Assembly: GCA_034769895.1 (NCBI GenBank)
Contig: CM068367.1
Span: 112,390,654-112,454,653, forward strand
Origin: Magicicada septendecula
Taxonomy: Eukaryota; Arthropoda; Insecta; Hemiptera; Cicadidae
Reading direction: 5' to 3'
DNA: 64,000 nucleotides
Below the pieces are notes generated by a model. The model was not told the origin of the DNA, did no database searches, and worked only from the letters and a program-made list of their open reading frames with translations. Numbering within the stretch: the stretch's first letter is position 1; each line of letters opens with the position of its first letter. The position numbers were made by a program, and so were the translations under genes. Shown here piece after piece: positions 42,583-58,400 of this stretch.

Positions 42583-42799
42583 CTCGCTCTTTCACACACA
42601 CACACACACTCCTGACGTACGTTTCGAAGATTTAATCTCAATCTTCAGAGGTTTCAATATAAATTCACATAATATTTACATTATTAATTAAAAATTATTT
42701 CAATATGAATTTAGCCTATATTAAAATCTTTGAAGATTTAAGTATCCAGGATAAATAATTCAAGAGAATCGTTTAGAAAAATCTGTTATAGAAGAAAGG
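42211..42799. other. LINE flank with TC/CA microsatellite and a hammerhead-like motif
   Basis: (TC)n then (CA)n at about 42545-42610. At 42621-42648 the minus strand reads CTGAAGATTGAG, loop, AATCTTCGAAAC, with the GAAGATT/AATCTTC stem, like the motif at 24601. Confidence 0.5.
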
Positions 42800-43430
42800 A
42801 TTCATAAGATGGAAAAGGCATACGGTATAACTAAAGATATTTACAATAAAAAGTGCACATATAAAAATGCGAAAATAAGGCATTGCCTTTATGCAAGTGA
42901 ATGTCTAGCATTGAAATATAATTTAGACAAACTAGAAATATTAGAAAGACGAATTATTAGGAAAATATTAGGCCCACGAAAAACTTCAGAAGGTTGGAAT
43001 TAAGAAGTAATGATGAAATATATCAAAGTATAGAAAATGTAACAGAAAAAATTGAGAAATAGAAGACTATTATTTTTTGGACATTTATACAGAATGGACG
43101 ACAATAGGTTAACAAAGCAGATCTTCAAATATCTGTGGGGGAAGAAGTCAACATTAAGTTGGATTAAAGAAGTCCAAAAGGATTTAGAAAAACATAATAT
43201 ACACGCAGAAGAAGCAATTGAAAGAAAAGTTTTCGGGCAAAAGTATTAAAAAGGGAAGGAGTCCAGGTCAGGAGAGAGAAAAACGCAGGTTCAAAGTGGA
43301 CTGATGACAGGAAGAAGAGACACAGTGAAAAGATGAAAGAATATTGGAGAAAAAGAAAAAAACAAAAATAAAGAATTGAAATTGGCATGTGGTCCTCAGA
43401 TAGCCGATAAAAGAAAAATAAAATAAACAG
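42800..43430 (+). pseudogene. LINE RT C-terminal fragment, copy 1
   Basis: Readings such as YASECLALKYNLDKLEILER, RRIIRKILGPRKT and RNRRLLFFGHLYRMDDNRLT match the C-terminal tail of RTE-like LINE polyproteins (LERRIIRKILGP...RRRLxxFGHLxRMxxxRLxK). Split by frame breaks. A homologous copy lies at 46395-47030. Confidence 0.75.
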
Positions 43431-43439
43431 AGTAAACAG

Positions 43440-43830
43440 AATTAAAAGACAAAATCAAAATTAAACTTTTACAAAGTTATGGCAGGCTCTGTACTGTCCT
43501 ATGGGTGTGGAATTATGACGACGCCCAACAAACTAAGGAAGTGTCGTTCTTAGGAACAGTTAAAATGTGTTCAAAACTTGATCGTATAAAGAATGAAGTC
43601 ATAATAGGAGAATTACTAGTTTTCAACTTGAATGAAAGATTAAAAGATTATTAGCAACGGTGGAAAGGACTCTTAGAAAGAATGTCAGATTCAAGACTGG
43701 CCAAACACGTCTGGAAATATAAACCTGTAGAACACAAGTATGTAAGGTAGATCCAAGAAGAAATGGCTGAAAGAGGATCTTTGAAGGCTGAACAGGCAGC
43801 ACTTTCTCCATTCTGTCATATGAAAATGAT
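43440..43830 (+). pseudogene. LINE RT C-terminal fragment, different family
   Basis: The plus strand, across several stops, gives KLNFYKVMAGSVLSYGC, then a QRWKGLLERMSDSRLAKHVWKY-like stretch and a PRRNG region. This is an RTE-type LINE tail distinct from the copy just upstream. Heavily decayed. Confidence 0.6.
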
Positions 43831-46394
43831 GATGGTGATGATGAAATAAAGTGAATTATATTTAAAATAGAGCTGTCTGCTTCGTTTCTTAATGAATTCA
43901 AAAATTTTCATCTGTTCCTTTGTTTTTTCCGAATAACTTCCGACTTGAGTTTTAATACAGATTTCGTCTTAAGAAGTGTCCAGCCCTATTTGTTTGTTTT
44001 TGCGAGTGTGTATCAGGTAAGTGGGGTAGTCAAGGGTGTAACGAAAAGCGGAAACAAATCGAACTACAATAATATATTGGGACAACACAAATAACTTAAC
44101 TATTGGCGCATAGGATATGGTAGTACGTGTGTTTTAATGCAAAAGTCTATATTGGAGGATTTAAGATTATTTATTGCACACAAGACATATGAAATTGTTT
44201 ATGCGATATATTTGACAAGAATAATAATGATAGTGTTTTCAAATATAGTCTTTTTAAATGTTAAGTAGTGTTCATATATGAGTTGTGGTACATTACATAT
44301 ACGATGATTTCCACAGCAATGTTGAGAGGGGGTTTGTTTTGTAGTGGAGTTGTCAGGCGTGGCGTACGATGACAGATGGTTGACCCTGGTGATGATTACA
44401 GCTGGGCTGGCGTCCTGAAGTTCCTACGTCGACACTGACGATCCGCACACGAACAATGGTTCTAAGGGTACTATTACTGGAATTTTATACAGTATTTAGA
44501 ATTCACAAGTATCTCAGGTCACAGTGGGTATTAACTAGAATCGGTATATTAGCCTTATACCTATCCGGACTCTTCAAGTGTTCACGCGTAACACTAGGTC
44601 TACCACGGTCAGCAGACCTCCCTAAGCGGAAATCTTCCACTCACACGGAAACTACTGATGATAATATTATACTGATAAGTAAATTATAGAATACTTCCGG
44701 TACTGTAGAATACCTCACACAGTCCCGGTTTAAGTTCCCTTTTATACACGTTATGTTTCAATAACAATAACGTGTGTGAAGATGAATTAATAAACAGTTC
44801 TAAGAGTTCGCACCTGTTACTACCGACAAAAGGACTTAACAGATTCTCGCAAGCGAAAAATCTTGAACGAGAATTGCACGTTCCGTTCGTGACAGCTAGA
44901 TGAGAAGAACTGCCCGTGCAGCCACAGGCTGAAGAAAATTCCGACTGCCTTCGAGCTTCATATTGGTGGAAGGAAGTTACATGGTTATTTTGCACACGAC
45001 ACTACAGTGGTTTCATGCCGTAAAGTGCATAGAATTTGCAAGGGCATGCATAGACGGTTATCTATGAATGTCTTATCTCACGCAGAAATGCGTTTTACGA
45101 GTTTTATATTTTAAAGAAATCATATTTTAACGTCATTTATGATCAGGAAATATAGGGAAACTGTAGCTAATATAATAGTTTATGTCCAGTTCAAGTGTCA
45201 ATACGATTCGATACTTATATTACGCACGGCAGGGAAACGTTTATCACTCGCGCACACGCGCACATTTCCACTGACACAGTACATGAATAAATAGCACATA
45301 AATTAATACACAGTTTGACTTAGACCCCTATCCTAATTCCTTATCCGTTCCAAAATGCAAAACTTATAGCAAAAAAAACAAATCTAACAAAATACCATTT
45401 GAAACTTGAATGTTTATCGTCTGTGTATTTACACAAGCCTGCACTGCTTATCAGGATCCTGTGTTTCATTGCAATATATAAATATATAGATATTAAAACT
45501 GATGATTGGAGCACCCGTTTGACTTTTCTAGTTTTAAATGTGCAGATTGGAAGCAACATCTGTTATAAATTTTCTGAGTTCGGAAAGTAACGACAAGAGA
45601 CTCATAAGAAAGCTGACGCACGCATCAGGCATAAAATTGCTTTTAAACAGTTCTTTTAATACACGTGTAAGCGTAAATCTGTAGTCTAGAACGGATCCGT
45701 AAATACGTTATTTATTGCTACAGTTTTTGTTTTTTGATGCTTGAATAAGTTTACACTGTGTTCATGTATTATTAAAACACTTGTTTTCTTATTTGAGACA
45801 TATTTAGAGCATTAAACAGATTTTTTGCAAACACTGTTTTTTGTCAAATGTGTAGAGAAAAACTAGCAAAAATCGTGGCTAATTAAACATCTTCATGAAG
45901 AAAAGGGTGTGAGTTCCAAGTCACACTTTAGCGTGAACGAAATATGTAAGGAAATAAATTAAATGTTGGGTATACCAGGAAACGTTGCATTCCGTAACAA
46001 CCGGTCTGCCCACTACATGCAGGAACGGAGAAGAAAACTCGTGATTATCCTGGCTCCGAGTATTAAGTCCTCAATATTATCAGGCTTGGTCCTTGGCATA
46101 ATAATCACACACAAAAATTGAAAATATAGATTCTATACATCATATGTATGTTAATTTTTTGTAAGTTTTTAATTCTAAGGGCTTTATCCTGGAAGGGTAT
46201 TTTAGAGGGGAATAGAACTCAGGCAGAGAACCGGATAACAATAAATTAAAGCCTTTTTCAAAGCATAGATTCATGTGTAGTCAAGTTCCTGAAATTTTTG
46301 TCAGAATTCATATTCGTTAATTCTTTATAAAAATTAATATTTATTAGCATATTTAAAATTTAATAGCTTAGATAAACATGTGAACAACCTCTAT
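43831..46394. other. Unassigned region
   Basis: No gene family recognised. A 103-codon minus-strand frame (44684-44995) with many Ser and Cys has no known likeness. Positions 44330-44960 are less AT-rich than the surroundings and may be an old repeat. Confidence 0.35.
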
Positions 46395-47030
46395 AAATAA
46401 CTATGGTATAACTAACGATATTTACAATAAAAAGTGGATATCTAAAAATGCGAAAATACGGCATTACAGTACAGTAGTGAAGCCAGAATGCCTGTATGAA
46501 AGTGAATGTCTAGCATTGAATTATAATTTAGACAAACTAGAAATATTGGAAAGACGAATTATTAGGAAAATATTAGGCCCACGTAAAACGTCAGAAGGTT
46601 GGATTAATGTTGAATTAATTAAGAAGTAATGTTGAAATATATCAAAGTATAGAAAATATAACAGAAACAATGAGAAAAAGAAGACTATTATTTTTGGGAC
46701 ATTTATATAGAATGGATGACAATAGGGTGACAAAGCAAATCTTCAAATATCTGTGGGCGAAGAAGTCAACATCAAGTTCGATTAAAGAAGTCCAAAAGGA
46801 TTTAGAAAACAATAATATACATGCAGAAGAAGCAATTGAAGGAGAAGTTTTTCGGACAAAAGTGTTTTAAAAATGGAGGGAGTCCAGGGTAGGAGAGAGA
46901 AAAACGCAGATTCAAAGTGGACTGAAGACAGGAAGAAGAGACACAGTGAAAAGATGAAAGAATTTTGGAGAAAAATAAAAGAACAAAGAATAAAGAATTG
47001 AAATTGGGTTGTGGTCCTTAGACGGCCGAT
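46395..47030 (+). pseudogene. LINE RT C-terminal fragment, copy 2
   Basis: Aligns with 42800-43430 almost throughout, with an extra 20-25 bp near 46465-46490 that copy 1 lacks. Contains RKRRLLFLGHLYRMDDNRVT. Both end near the same A-rich sequence (GGCCGAT followed by A-runs), the LINE 3' end. Confidence 0.75.
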
Positions 47031-47799
47031 ACAAAAAAAAAAATCTTTGAAGATGCAGAGAGAGCTTGTAGCGTAAACGGCATTCGGAACCCTGCGCTCT
47101 GTCTTTGCTTTACGTATAGCGTATACGCAACGCCGTTTTAAGATTTAAATTTGGTTGATTTGTTCTCGAAATGACAATAAAACACTGAATTAAAAATACG
47201 AAAAAATTACTATAAAAGGATTGAAAAATAGTGTACACCCTTACAAATCTGTCTAAGATCCGAATAGCAAGCAAAAAACTGTTTAATACAGAAGTTTATG
47301 TGTAATAAATTACTACAGTATAAAAATCGTAAACTGAGTTGGATGCACTGCGAGGCGAATAATGCGAAGGCTACGTCTTTCTTACTCGCTAATGGAACGT
47401 AACCTCGAAAACTACGCAGTGAAAAGTCAGAGCTAGGCCTATTTCTTGACCGCCAGACAACTAACAATGTTTGCACAAAGCGATTTAGTATTCTGAAGAC
47501 GGCGGAAGTGAGCCGCAATTCAAATTGTTCCTACCGACATAACTAAATTAGTTACCTTCTTATTTAATTCAACTTACGTGACCAAATTTTTACCGCCACA
47601 TTTTTGGGGTGACTGATTAAAACAACAAATTTTTATATCAAACAATTTAAGTAACCAGATTGAAATGTTTTGAAAATTGAAACTCATACTATACAAGATA
47701 GCAAACGGGCACCCGTACAAATATTAAAATACCTACCGGTTATATGAATTAATTGAACTTGTTATATATAGTGTATTATGTTACGTTTATCACTATATC
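47031..47799. other. Unassigned region
   Basis: No coding family recognised. A 102-codon minus-strand frame (47210-47518) has no likeness. Confidence 0.35.
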
Positions 47800-48663
47800 T
47801 TTACATATAAAAATTCAGTATACGTCTGCACATGTTCTTAAAACTTTTGAACCACTTATCCGATAGAGCTCATATTCGCACCATATGTTCGTTAGGTTCA
47901 GAGTAAGGTTTACATGTGCCGAGTGTGAGGTTGGCCCGAAGGGCGGGGGTAAAAATTGGAAAAAATGAACATACCGCATATGGGGTATAAAATTAAAGGG
48001 AATTTCCATGCAAGTAACAATTTTACATGCATGTATGCACTATTGAAAATTTTTGGGCGGTTGGGGGTGTCAGTTTGGCCAAGGGGGGTAAAAATTGGAA
48101 AAATGAAAATACAGCATATGGGGTATCGAATTAAAGGGAATTTCGATGGAAGTAACAACTTTACATGCATGTATGCACTATTGAAAATTTTTGGGCCCTT
48201 GGGCTTAATAAATGGGCGGTTTGAGGGGGGGTTGTCAAAAATGGAAAATATGGAAAACGACAGGACCGATTTCAACCAACTTGCCAGAAATATTTTATGC
48301 AACGAGAGAAGCAACAATAAGATAGGTGTTTTGGTCCACGTTGGGAGGTGGGGTGAAAAACACAGTGATTAAAAAACACAGTGGTAAATATAATACTGTA
48401 TTTACATTTTGTTTAGTGGTGAATATAATACTCTATTTACATTTTGTTTAGAAATGTGCTGCAAACAACAAATCAATTACCAGCAATTCAATATAAACTC
48501 AATGGTAGGTTCTATTTACATTTTGTTTAGGAATGTAATGCAAACAACAAATCAATTAAAGGAAATTCAATATAACCGCAATGCTACGTGATGTATTTAT
48601 AAAATTGTTACAATTAAAACGTTTTATTTTCATATATACATTTGTCAAATTTGTGATAGAAAA

Positions 48664-49182
48664 ATGCCAAGAAGAGGGCGAGCAAACATCGGTCGAAAAT
48701 CACAACATGCCCAAAACGAGCAGGCGCGACGACAAAGAAGAACGGAGGAACAACACTCGCAGGAGAATGAAAATATTAGGAATTTAAATGTAAGTTCACG
48801 CGCGCAAGAAAGTGGAGAGCAGCGCAGTCAACGTTTAGAAGCAGACAGAAACAGATTACGACACAGACAGGCACGTCAACGTTTAACTAATGAAAACAGA
48901 GGCCTTCATCTATTAGCAGAACGACAACGAATTCAAGTACGACGGGCATTAATAGCAGCATCATTTAACCGCCTTGCATTTGAATACGATCCAGAAATTG
49001 AGTACTCATCACATTCAAAAATAATTTTTGGAGATATGAATAAAGTATGTCAATTTTGTCATGCATTAAAATTTAAAAATGAAACTCCTGGAATGTGTTG
49101 CGCTGCCGGAAAAGTTGTTTTACCAGAATTGCATCCACCGCCTGAACCATTAAATTCATTACTAATAGGTGATAGTCAGTAA
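48664..49182 (+). pseudogene. Helitron protein, N-terminal fragment
   Basis: 172 codons beginning MPRRGRANIGRKSQHAQ, the usual start of arthropod Helitron proteins, with an Arg/Gln/Glu-rich helical repeat region (residues 10-95). A Cys-containing block follows: FGDMNKVCQFCHALKFKNE, PGMCCAAGKVVLPELHPPPE, PLNSLL, found just before the Helitron-like N domain. The frame is closed by a 90 bp insertion at 49175. The next family residues (DSKLFLRQIRKFNS) resume after it but soon stop. Confidence 0.88.
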
Positions 49183-49264
49183 TCAGTACTGATAACCAGT
49201 ACCACACGCACCACGGGTATATGCGGGGAGGGTACAAACCAGTCGAAGACTGAAGGACTACGAA
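49175..49264. repeat. 90 bp insertion with 11 bp target duplication inside the Helitron gene
   Basis: AATAGGTGATA occurs at 49164-49174 and again at 49265-49275. Removing the insert and one duplicate restores the Helitron protein order. The insert contains CAGTACTGATAACCAGTACC and GGGTACAAACCAGTC and has no coding capacity. It could be a SINE fragment or very short MITE; the family is unknown. Confidence 0.75.
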
Positions 49265-49345
49265 AATAGGTGATACTGCCGATTCCAAATTGTTTCTACG
49301 ACAAATACGAAAATTCAATTCTTGCTTCCAAACGACATCACATTA

Positions 49346-52230
<2,885 letters not shown>

Positions 52231-52239
52231 CATTTCGCT

Positions 52240-52778
52240 TTTTATATGCTTTTAAAACGTTAACGTCGTGTTAGTTTGAAACACTGTTTCGTTTTAACTT
52301 TATGAACAACATAACATTATTAGTTTTTGCCTATTGGTTTTGAGATTGATCCCCAAAAAAATAGGGAGGCGGGAGGCAAAATGTGATGGTCAACATAGAG
52401 AGAAAAATCGAAAAAGTTCACGCAGGTGTCAAATTAAAGAGAAATTTAACCATAATTTGAATTCAAACTCAAAATTAAAAAAAAGGACCATAAATTTGAA
52501 AAAAATTGTAAAAATCTGTCCGGGTGTTAGACTAGGTGAAATTTTAATACAAATCCAAATGTTTTACTTTTTAATGTTTATTGTATGATTTAAAAATATT
52601 ATTTTACTAAAAATAATAATAATGTGTAATGGAAACTTTCGTAATTTTTATTGTACTTCTAATACCGAAATTTATCTAATAATATAGCCTAAATAGTCTC
52701 GTAATGTAGTCTGATAGTGTAATTTATCTACTTCGTTCAAAATAGTGAGCGGGTTTTGCAGCTCAGGGAGCTTACTGG
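52240..52778 (+). mobile_element. Non-autonomous Helitron-like element
   Basis: Shares with 24770-25295 the GATCCCC...GGGAGGCGGGAGGCAAAAT core and the 3' block TTCAAAATAGTGAGCGGGTT, then GCAGCTCAGGGAGCTTACTGG followed by T. The CTGG|T end preceded by a hairpin (AGCTC/GAGCT) is a proper Helitron 3' signature. The 5' end is not fixed. Confidence 0.55.
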
Positions 52779-53540
52779 TTTAAATTTTTATAAGAAGTTC
52801 GTTTTGCCTTCGAAATACATTGCAATATGTATCCCAGCATTAAACTAACCACCGTCAGAAACATAAAAATCACGTGACAAACCTGGGGCGTAGAGATCGC
52901 AACTCTCCATCATATTACATGTCCTCACGCACGCTTCGCACTGGCAGAAAACTATTAACGGAGATTACTAAAACCTCGTCTATCTTTAGCCAATCAGACG
53001 ACAAGGCATCTTTCCGGTAGACAAAAGGGCGTTTGTAAAGGACGATCCACTACAAACGCTTTAAAGGAAGTCATGAAAGCGGTTAGAATAAATCAAGAAG
53101 TTGATTTGTGTCAGTATTGTTGTGTTAGGGTGACGGTTTTCAGGGAGTGGTAGTACCTCTTTCGAGCCGTTCCGGCCACAGCTTGTACAAGGTGTGTTCG
53201 GCAGACTGGTCCACACCTGGCATCAACTCTCACTTGTTAGCTGTGGAGAGCTATCACCTGCCACTGGGTGTTGGTCTACCTACAGAACCAAGTGAGGGGG
53301 GATCTCTAGTCAGGGGGTCCTTAGGAGCTGCAACCTGGTTGGTGCAAGAGCACGTCCCAGGGAGTAGGTTGAACCATGATACCAGGCAGCTGAAGCAACT
53401 CCATGTAGGCTTGGAGACACAGGAAGCATAACCTCCACGGAGGAATGGGTGCTGTAGGCCAATAATCTACAGACTCGAGACCACACTTCTTCAAAGAAAG
53501 CAAAGAGAGAAAGCCGGACGGAAATTTTTGTAACTGACTT
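52779..53540. other. Unassigned, moderately GC-rich
   Basis: An open frame of 94 codons (53147-53431) has no recognised family. It may be the 5' part of the LINE whose tail follows. Confidence 0.3.
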
Positions 53541-53760
53541 GGCGAGGAAATATGACTAAGCAAGAAGCACGGGACGACTATCTAGTGGAAGGCTCAGAAC
53601 GACATGGCAAGACAATGTGCAAGGCTTCTTGGAGGACAGGGGTATCCCTTGGAATTAGGTAATGGCGCTTTCTCTCTGGAGGCAACTGTGGCAATCTCTT
53701 TGCAACTCCTCGACACCCCAGGGTAGAAGAGGAGGCGACTAAGACTAAGACATTGTTTTG
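53541..53760 (+). pseudogene. LINE polyprotein C-terminal scrap
   Basis: Plus-strand readings RTTWQDNVQGFLEDRGIPWN and LSLWRQLWQSLCNSSTPQG match the tail RPRxTWxDxVxxxLxxRGxxWxE...DRxxWRxxV of non-LTR RTs. Followed by a short 3' UTR-like stretch. Decayed. Confidence 0.55.
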
Positions 53761-54829
53761 TTTTCCGGTTCTACCCAGAGGATTTACAGGCTAAGTAGCG
53801 TTTCTTTTTCTATTGTTTTTATATCATCGTGTTTTACTTTTGTAGTTTGGTGGTGATTTGTAACAACATTAATTCTTTTGACTGTTTACGGTTGTTAGTG
53901 AATGTATATGTCTAGTAGGTCTAAGTTATTTTTTAATGGATTAGTTTAATTTAGAGATACACCTGAAGACGACCACAGATATTTTAGTGTTAAAACGTTG
54001 TGTAAATAAATTTTAACAATGTAACAATTCGAACAAACTCTCCTGATAAAATGGACTGACTGAGGACAGGATGATGAGGTCAACTATTAATTGATCCAGT
54101 TTCTCTCAGGAAAAGGATGTTTTCGTGCCTACCTCAATAAAAATGGGAAGTGGGAGATCCGGAATGCATACATCTGGTTGATGCGTTTCACACATTCTAT
54201 GTATGCCATAAACGGACGATTCAACGAGAACGTCTCGAAACTGAAGTAGATGACAATGTTACTGATACCATTATCAAGATGACCTGATAACATTATCCAG
54301 ATGGGATAAGCTAACTGCCTACGTAGAAGTTGTTCTACATTCAAGAAAAAAGAAGAAAATATAATTAATGTAGATCATGAAACGGAAGAAACTGCTAGTG
54401 AGATACATAAGCTCTAAATGAACAAAAATAAAGGGGAATAAATATACTGTAATGGCGATTCATTGGGCGGAGTATGATTGGGACCACCTTGGAGTAGTGA
54501 GAAAGTGGTTCAAGAGTGGACTGGTGTAAAGTAGTAGGAGTTTGGTTTTGGTTGGTAACAATGTCAGACACACCCTAGGAACTTCAGAACTTCAGTTTTC
54601 CACAGTTGCCCTCGTAAAATAAATTATTATTATTAATGATATAGATTTGATTCTACAGTCTAGTCGACAAATCCTTTGGTCTTTGACCATATCATTGAAG
54701 AAATGTGTGTGATGTATAGAGGAAGCATATGGGAAGGTGGACACTAAAATAGAAGTCAACTTAAAGGGGCGATTGGTGTGGGAACCGCAAAAGACTGGTT
54801 GATTCTTTAAGGCTACTTCTCTAACCTAA
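53761..54829. other. Unassigned stretch
   Basis: A weak hammerhead-like motif (CCTGAAGACGACCAC ... GTGTTAAAACG) at 53963-53997. No gene recognised. Confidence 0.35.
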
Positions 54830-55010
54830 CCTATACTCACAAAGGACAAAATAATCACCAATGGCAATAAGAGGACAGGGTACAGAATCTGCGACGAAGA
54901 AATTTAAATAGTGTGCCCCGCTGACAATGCGATGTTAACTACTCAATACGAGGACGATCTGCAGAGACTACTTCATCGATTCAAAACTACATGTATTGTT
55001 GAGGATGACC
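54830..55010 (+). pseudogene. LINE reverse transcriptase scrap around the catalytic box
   Basis: Reading KRTGYRICDEEI, stop, IVCPADNAMLTTQYEDDLQR and LLHRF parallels RTE-like GxGYRIxxxEIxxVCYADDAxLIAExEDDLQRLLxxF. Here YADD has become PADN, with a stop just before it, so it is dead. Confidence 0.65.
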
Positions 55011-55245
55011 GACCGAGCTAGATATTTGATAGATCATACCAGCTCCGAAGACTCTTTTTAAACCCTAAACTACCATCATCGCCGTGAACCACATGAGTTT
55101 AGTAGGGAAACGTCCCCGCTCTCTACTGGTACCTACTGACACGTCAATGAGCGCTCTCCTTACAAGGAGACTAACACACTTCGCCACTATGGCATGTAAA
55201 AACATAAAATGTTATACAAGACATTACGTTGCCCAATAGAGGCCT

Positions 55246-55494
55246 TTGGTAGGCAACGTGTCGGTACCCAGACAAGCGAACAGAGAAGGCCAAACTCCTG
55301 AGCTCTTGCAACGTCGGTTACACAGCCCCTCAGGTCGCGCATTCGAACGCTGGACGCACACGCTTTGTACCGATTATCACTTCCGATACCGCCGGAAATC
55401 AGTTAATCTCAGACGCCAGAAGGCTGGGTGCGCCAGAGGGGAAATATCTCGGAGGGATAAGAAGGTAATCAGCGGTATAGCATCAACTACCACC
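55246..55494. other. hAT left flank, GC-richer, possible SINE head
   Basis: GCATTCGAACGC at about 55340 resembles a pol III B box, with TTGCAACGTCGG about 22 bp upstream as a weak A box. The spacing is short for a tRNA-derived SINE. The stretch continues beyond the hAT at 59407. Confidence 0.25.
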
Positions 55495-58400
55495 CAGGGC
55501 CGGCCTAAGAGCAAAATGCTGTGTGTGCAAGAATGAGTTTTGGCGCCCCTTACAATGAAAATGGGTATAGAAAACCCTCCAAAAAATGTTATGGGTGCTC
55601 TATAACTGAAATTTATCGAAACTTGATAACTGAAGTTGGCATTTTAAAAGGATTAAAAACCAAAAACTAAAACTAATAAGTAGTAATAAATAGTAAATAT
55701 TAAAGTAAAGTATTTAGTACCTTTTCATTATTTTTATTTTTTTAAATGACTTCTTCTAGTACTAATTCTTTTAACTGACTTTTTCAAACTTCAATAGGCG
55801 TGCTGTACTGTACTTGTGTAAAGAGCAAACTCCTAACAAATTCTTTTACTCAGTTTATTGTTTTGTCAGGTAGAAAATAACAGACACATTTTTTTACTAC
55901 AACAAAAGTTTTATTTGATTTAATATTCATGAAAAATACATTTCAGTTTGAATATATTAATATTAAAAAAAGTTGTCAGTACATTAGAAAAAGTTCAGAA
56001 ATATAAACTTTGGTATTCACTTTTCTCGAAAAGGTACATCAATATAACTATAAATTGATAGTAGTAGTGTAAAAGATCAAGGAAATTGATTAAAATAATC
56101 TGTATTATACACTTAGCAGTGGACCTTCCTAGCTTTAGCAGCCGAAAATGTTTTCATTAGTGCATCATAATCTAATGACGATGAAATATCATTTTCAATG
56201 GACAAAATTGCAAGGTTGTTGAGTCTTTCTTGCGAAAGAGTAGACCTTAGGTAGGTTTTTATTAATTTTAATTTTGAAAAACTTCGCTCCGCCGACGCTA
56301 CCGACATTGGTATTGTCAGAAGTATTCGCAAAGCAACCCACGCATTTACATAAGCGTATGCAGATCCAGTTTCCAACAGAAAGTTCAGCACGTTCAGAGG
56401 CGTTTTCCCGCCTAAAATCAAACAAAAAGGAATTAAAAGACTGCTTTTTAATTTTGGAAATTAAAAAACTTTGAAAAATAATAATTTTGTTTGAGCCCAA
56501 AACAATTATGAATTAACTGACCAAACAATAAATCAAGATGATAAATTTTGAATAGCTAAAATGTAAAAGTAAAACGTACCTTTATTTGGCATGAGGTCCT
56601 TGATAGAGATCAGCTTCTCGCATAACTCAGCTCCTTTGATGTCACTGTCATCCCCATCTGAAAGGAGGTCTTCTAGGTCTTTGCATTTAACAAACAAGTC
56701 CTCTCTCTTGGGCAATTCATCAAGTTTAAAAAGAAACTCAACTTTTGACATTTTGGCCTTAAGCTGTTCGAACCTCTCTTGCACAGCCATTTGGGCAGTT
56801 TCAACAAGTGGTATAAAAAAGTCAACTCTAAAACGCTCTTGGGGGTCAATCGGTGCTTCATCATTAGCTTCGTAATCAAACTGCTTCTTCTTCCTTCTAA
56901 CCCGGGGTGTTTTGAATTTTCCTTCGACTTCTAAATCTTCAGCCAACTCTTTGGCTTTCACTAAACAACTAACAAATCCATTTTCGCGAAAGTCCGTCAA
57001 AAAGTCCCCAACGGACTTCAAAATAGCTACAGCTTGAGGTAAGTTGACGATCTTTGATTGCAATATCTTACTAGCAATGTTTATTTGAAACAGGACATCA
57101 TACCATGCAGTCAATGACACTAAGAAACCAAAATCTTCAATTGTTTCGGACAAGGAATTTGCCTCACGTCTAACCTCGTCTTCAAATGATGCATCCTCGT
57201 GCAGGTCCCAAAGTGCTTGTCGGATTTGCACAATCTGGTATCTTACTGCTTTGAGTGATTCAATACGTGCTTCCCAGTGAGTTACACAAAGTTCTTTCAA
57301 TGTGAGAGAAGGCCCAAATACTGATGACGCCTTATATGGTTGTGACAGACTCTCTAACAATTTGCTCCAATGTATTGTTGATGAGCTAAAAAACACAAAC
57401 AATCGTTGAATTGTTCCAAAAAGGGTAACTGTTGGTACTGAGGTTTTTGCGGCATCGCTTAGTACCAAGTTTAGGCTGTGACAGCCACATGGTACAAAAA
57501 AGGCTCTCTTGTATTTTTCTAAAATTTGTTTTTGTAGTCCAGAGTGTTTTCCTTTCATATTTGCCCCATTATCATATCACTGGCCTCTGCAATTAGAAAT
57601 GTCCAAGTCGTACTCTTGCAGTTTTTTAAGACTGTTTCTGACATTCCCTTCCCTGAAGTGTCTGTTATTTCAAAGAAATCTAGGAAACTTTCACAAATTT
57701 CAACTTTTTTCTCTTTTGTTTCATAAACATACCTCAAAACAACAGAGAACTGTTCTTTCCTACTTAAATCGGGTGTGCAGTCGAGAATCAATGCATAGTA
57801 TTTGGCTCCTTTAATTCTGCTTAGTATTTCTTCTCTTACTTTGTCTCCCATCAGAGTCAATAATTCGTTTTGTATGTTTTTCCCCAAGTATGACAGACAC
57901 CTTTGTTTTTCATTTGCCAATACTCTACATATATGTTCTTTCATTACAGGATCAAATTGGGCAATCAGTTCAACAAGCCCTAAACAATTTCCATTGTCCT
58001 TTTTGTACACGGTTTCATTTCTTCCTCGGAAAGCCATTTGGTGCTGGGCAAGAAATTGTGTTATGGCAAGAAGTCGTTTAAGAACATTCTGCCATCGTTC
58101 TTTTTCTTGGGCAATTATTTTCTGGTTTTCATCATCAATTGTTTTACCTGTGCTCAGCCTCCTTTCCGCCTCCACCCACCTTTCATAACACTTTAGGTGA
58201 TTAGGGGAAGTTTCATGACGTGTCAGTATAGTTCCAATGTGCCTCCAGTCACAGTTTCCGCTTTGATCTGATAAAGTTTTATTGGAACGTGCAGTACTAA
58301 ATATCTTACAACAAAAACAGTAAACACTATTGTTTTGTTGAGAATACAATAGCCAACGTCTCTTAACGTTTTCACCATTTGGAGCCAGCCGATAGTAAAA

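Larger units (their letters stand above)
47800..49345 (+). mobile_element. Helitron 5' portion (truncated)
   Basis: A candidate 5' terminus is TC at about 47799 (TCTTTACATATAAAAA preceded by A). It is followed by a leader typical of insect Helitrons, a two-unit direct repeat of about 130 bp (about 47937-48060 and 48070-48200, each with TTACATGCATGTATGCACTA), and the start of the Helitron protein. The Rep and helicase domains are absent. Helitrons move by rolling-circle replication. Confidence 0.7.

Noticed and set aside
44684-44995. 103-codon Ser/Cys-rich frame
   Set aside because: No family likeness, no splice or promoter context; probably chance.
53147-53431. 94-codon frame in a GC-richer stretch
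   Set aside because: No recognised domain. It may be LINE-derived, but not supportable as a gene.
55090-55195. tRNA-like sequence on the minus strand (TGGCGAAGTGTG A-box-like)
   Set aside because: No matching B box or closing acceptor stem.
55295-55350. tRNA gene or tRNA-derived SINE head
   Set aside because: The B-box-like GCATTCGAAC is good, but A-box spacing is short and no acceptor stem pairs. Kept only as a weak hint.
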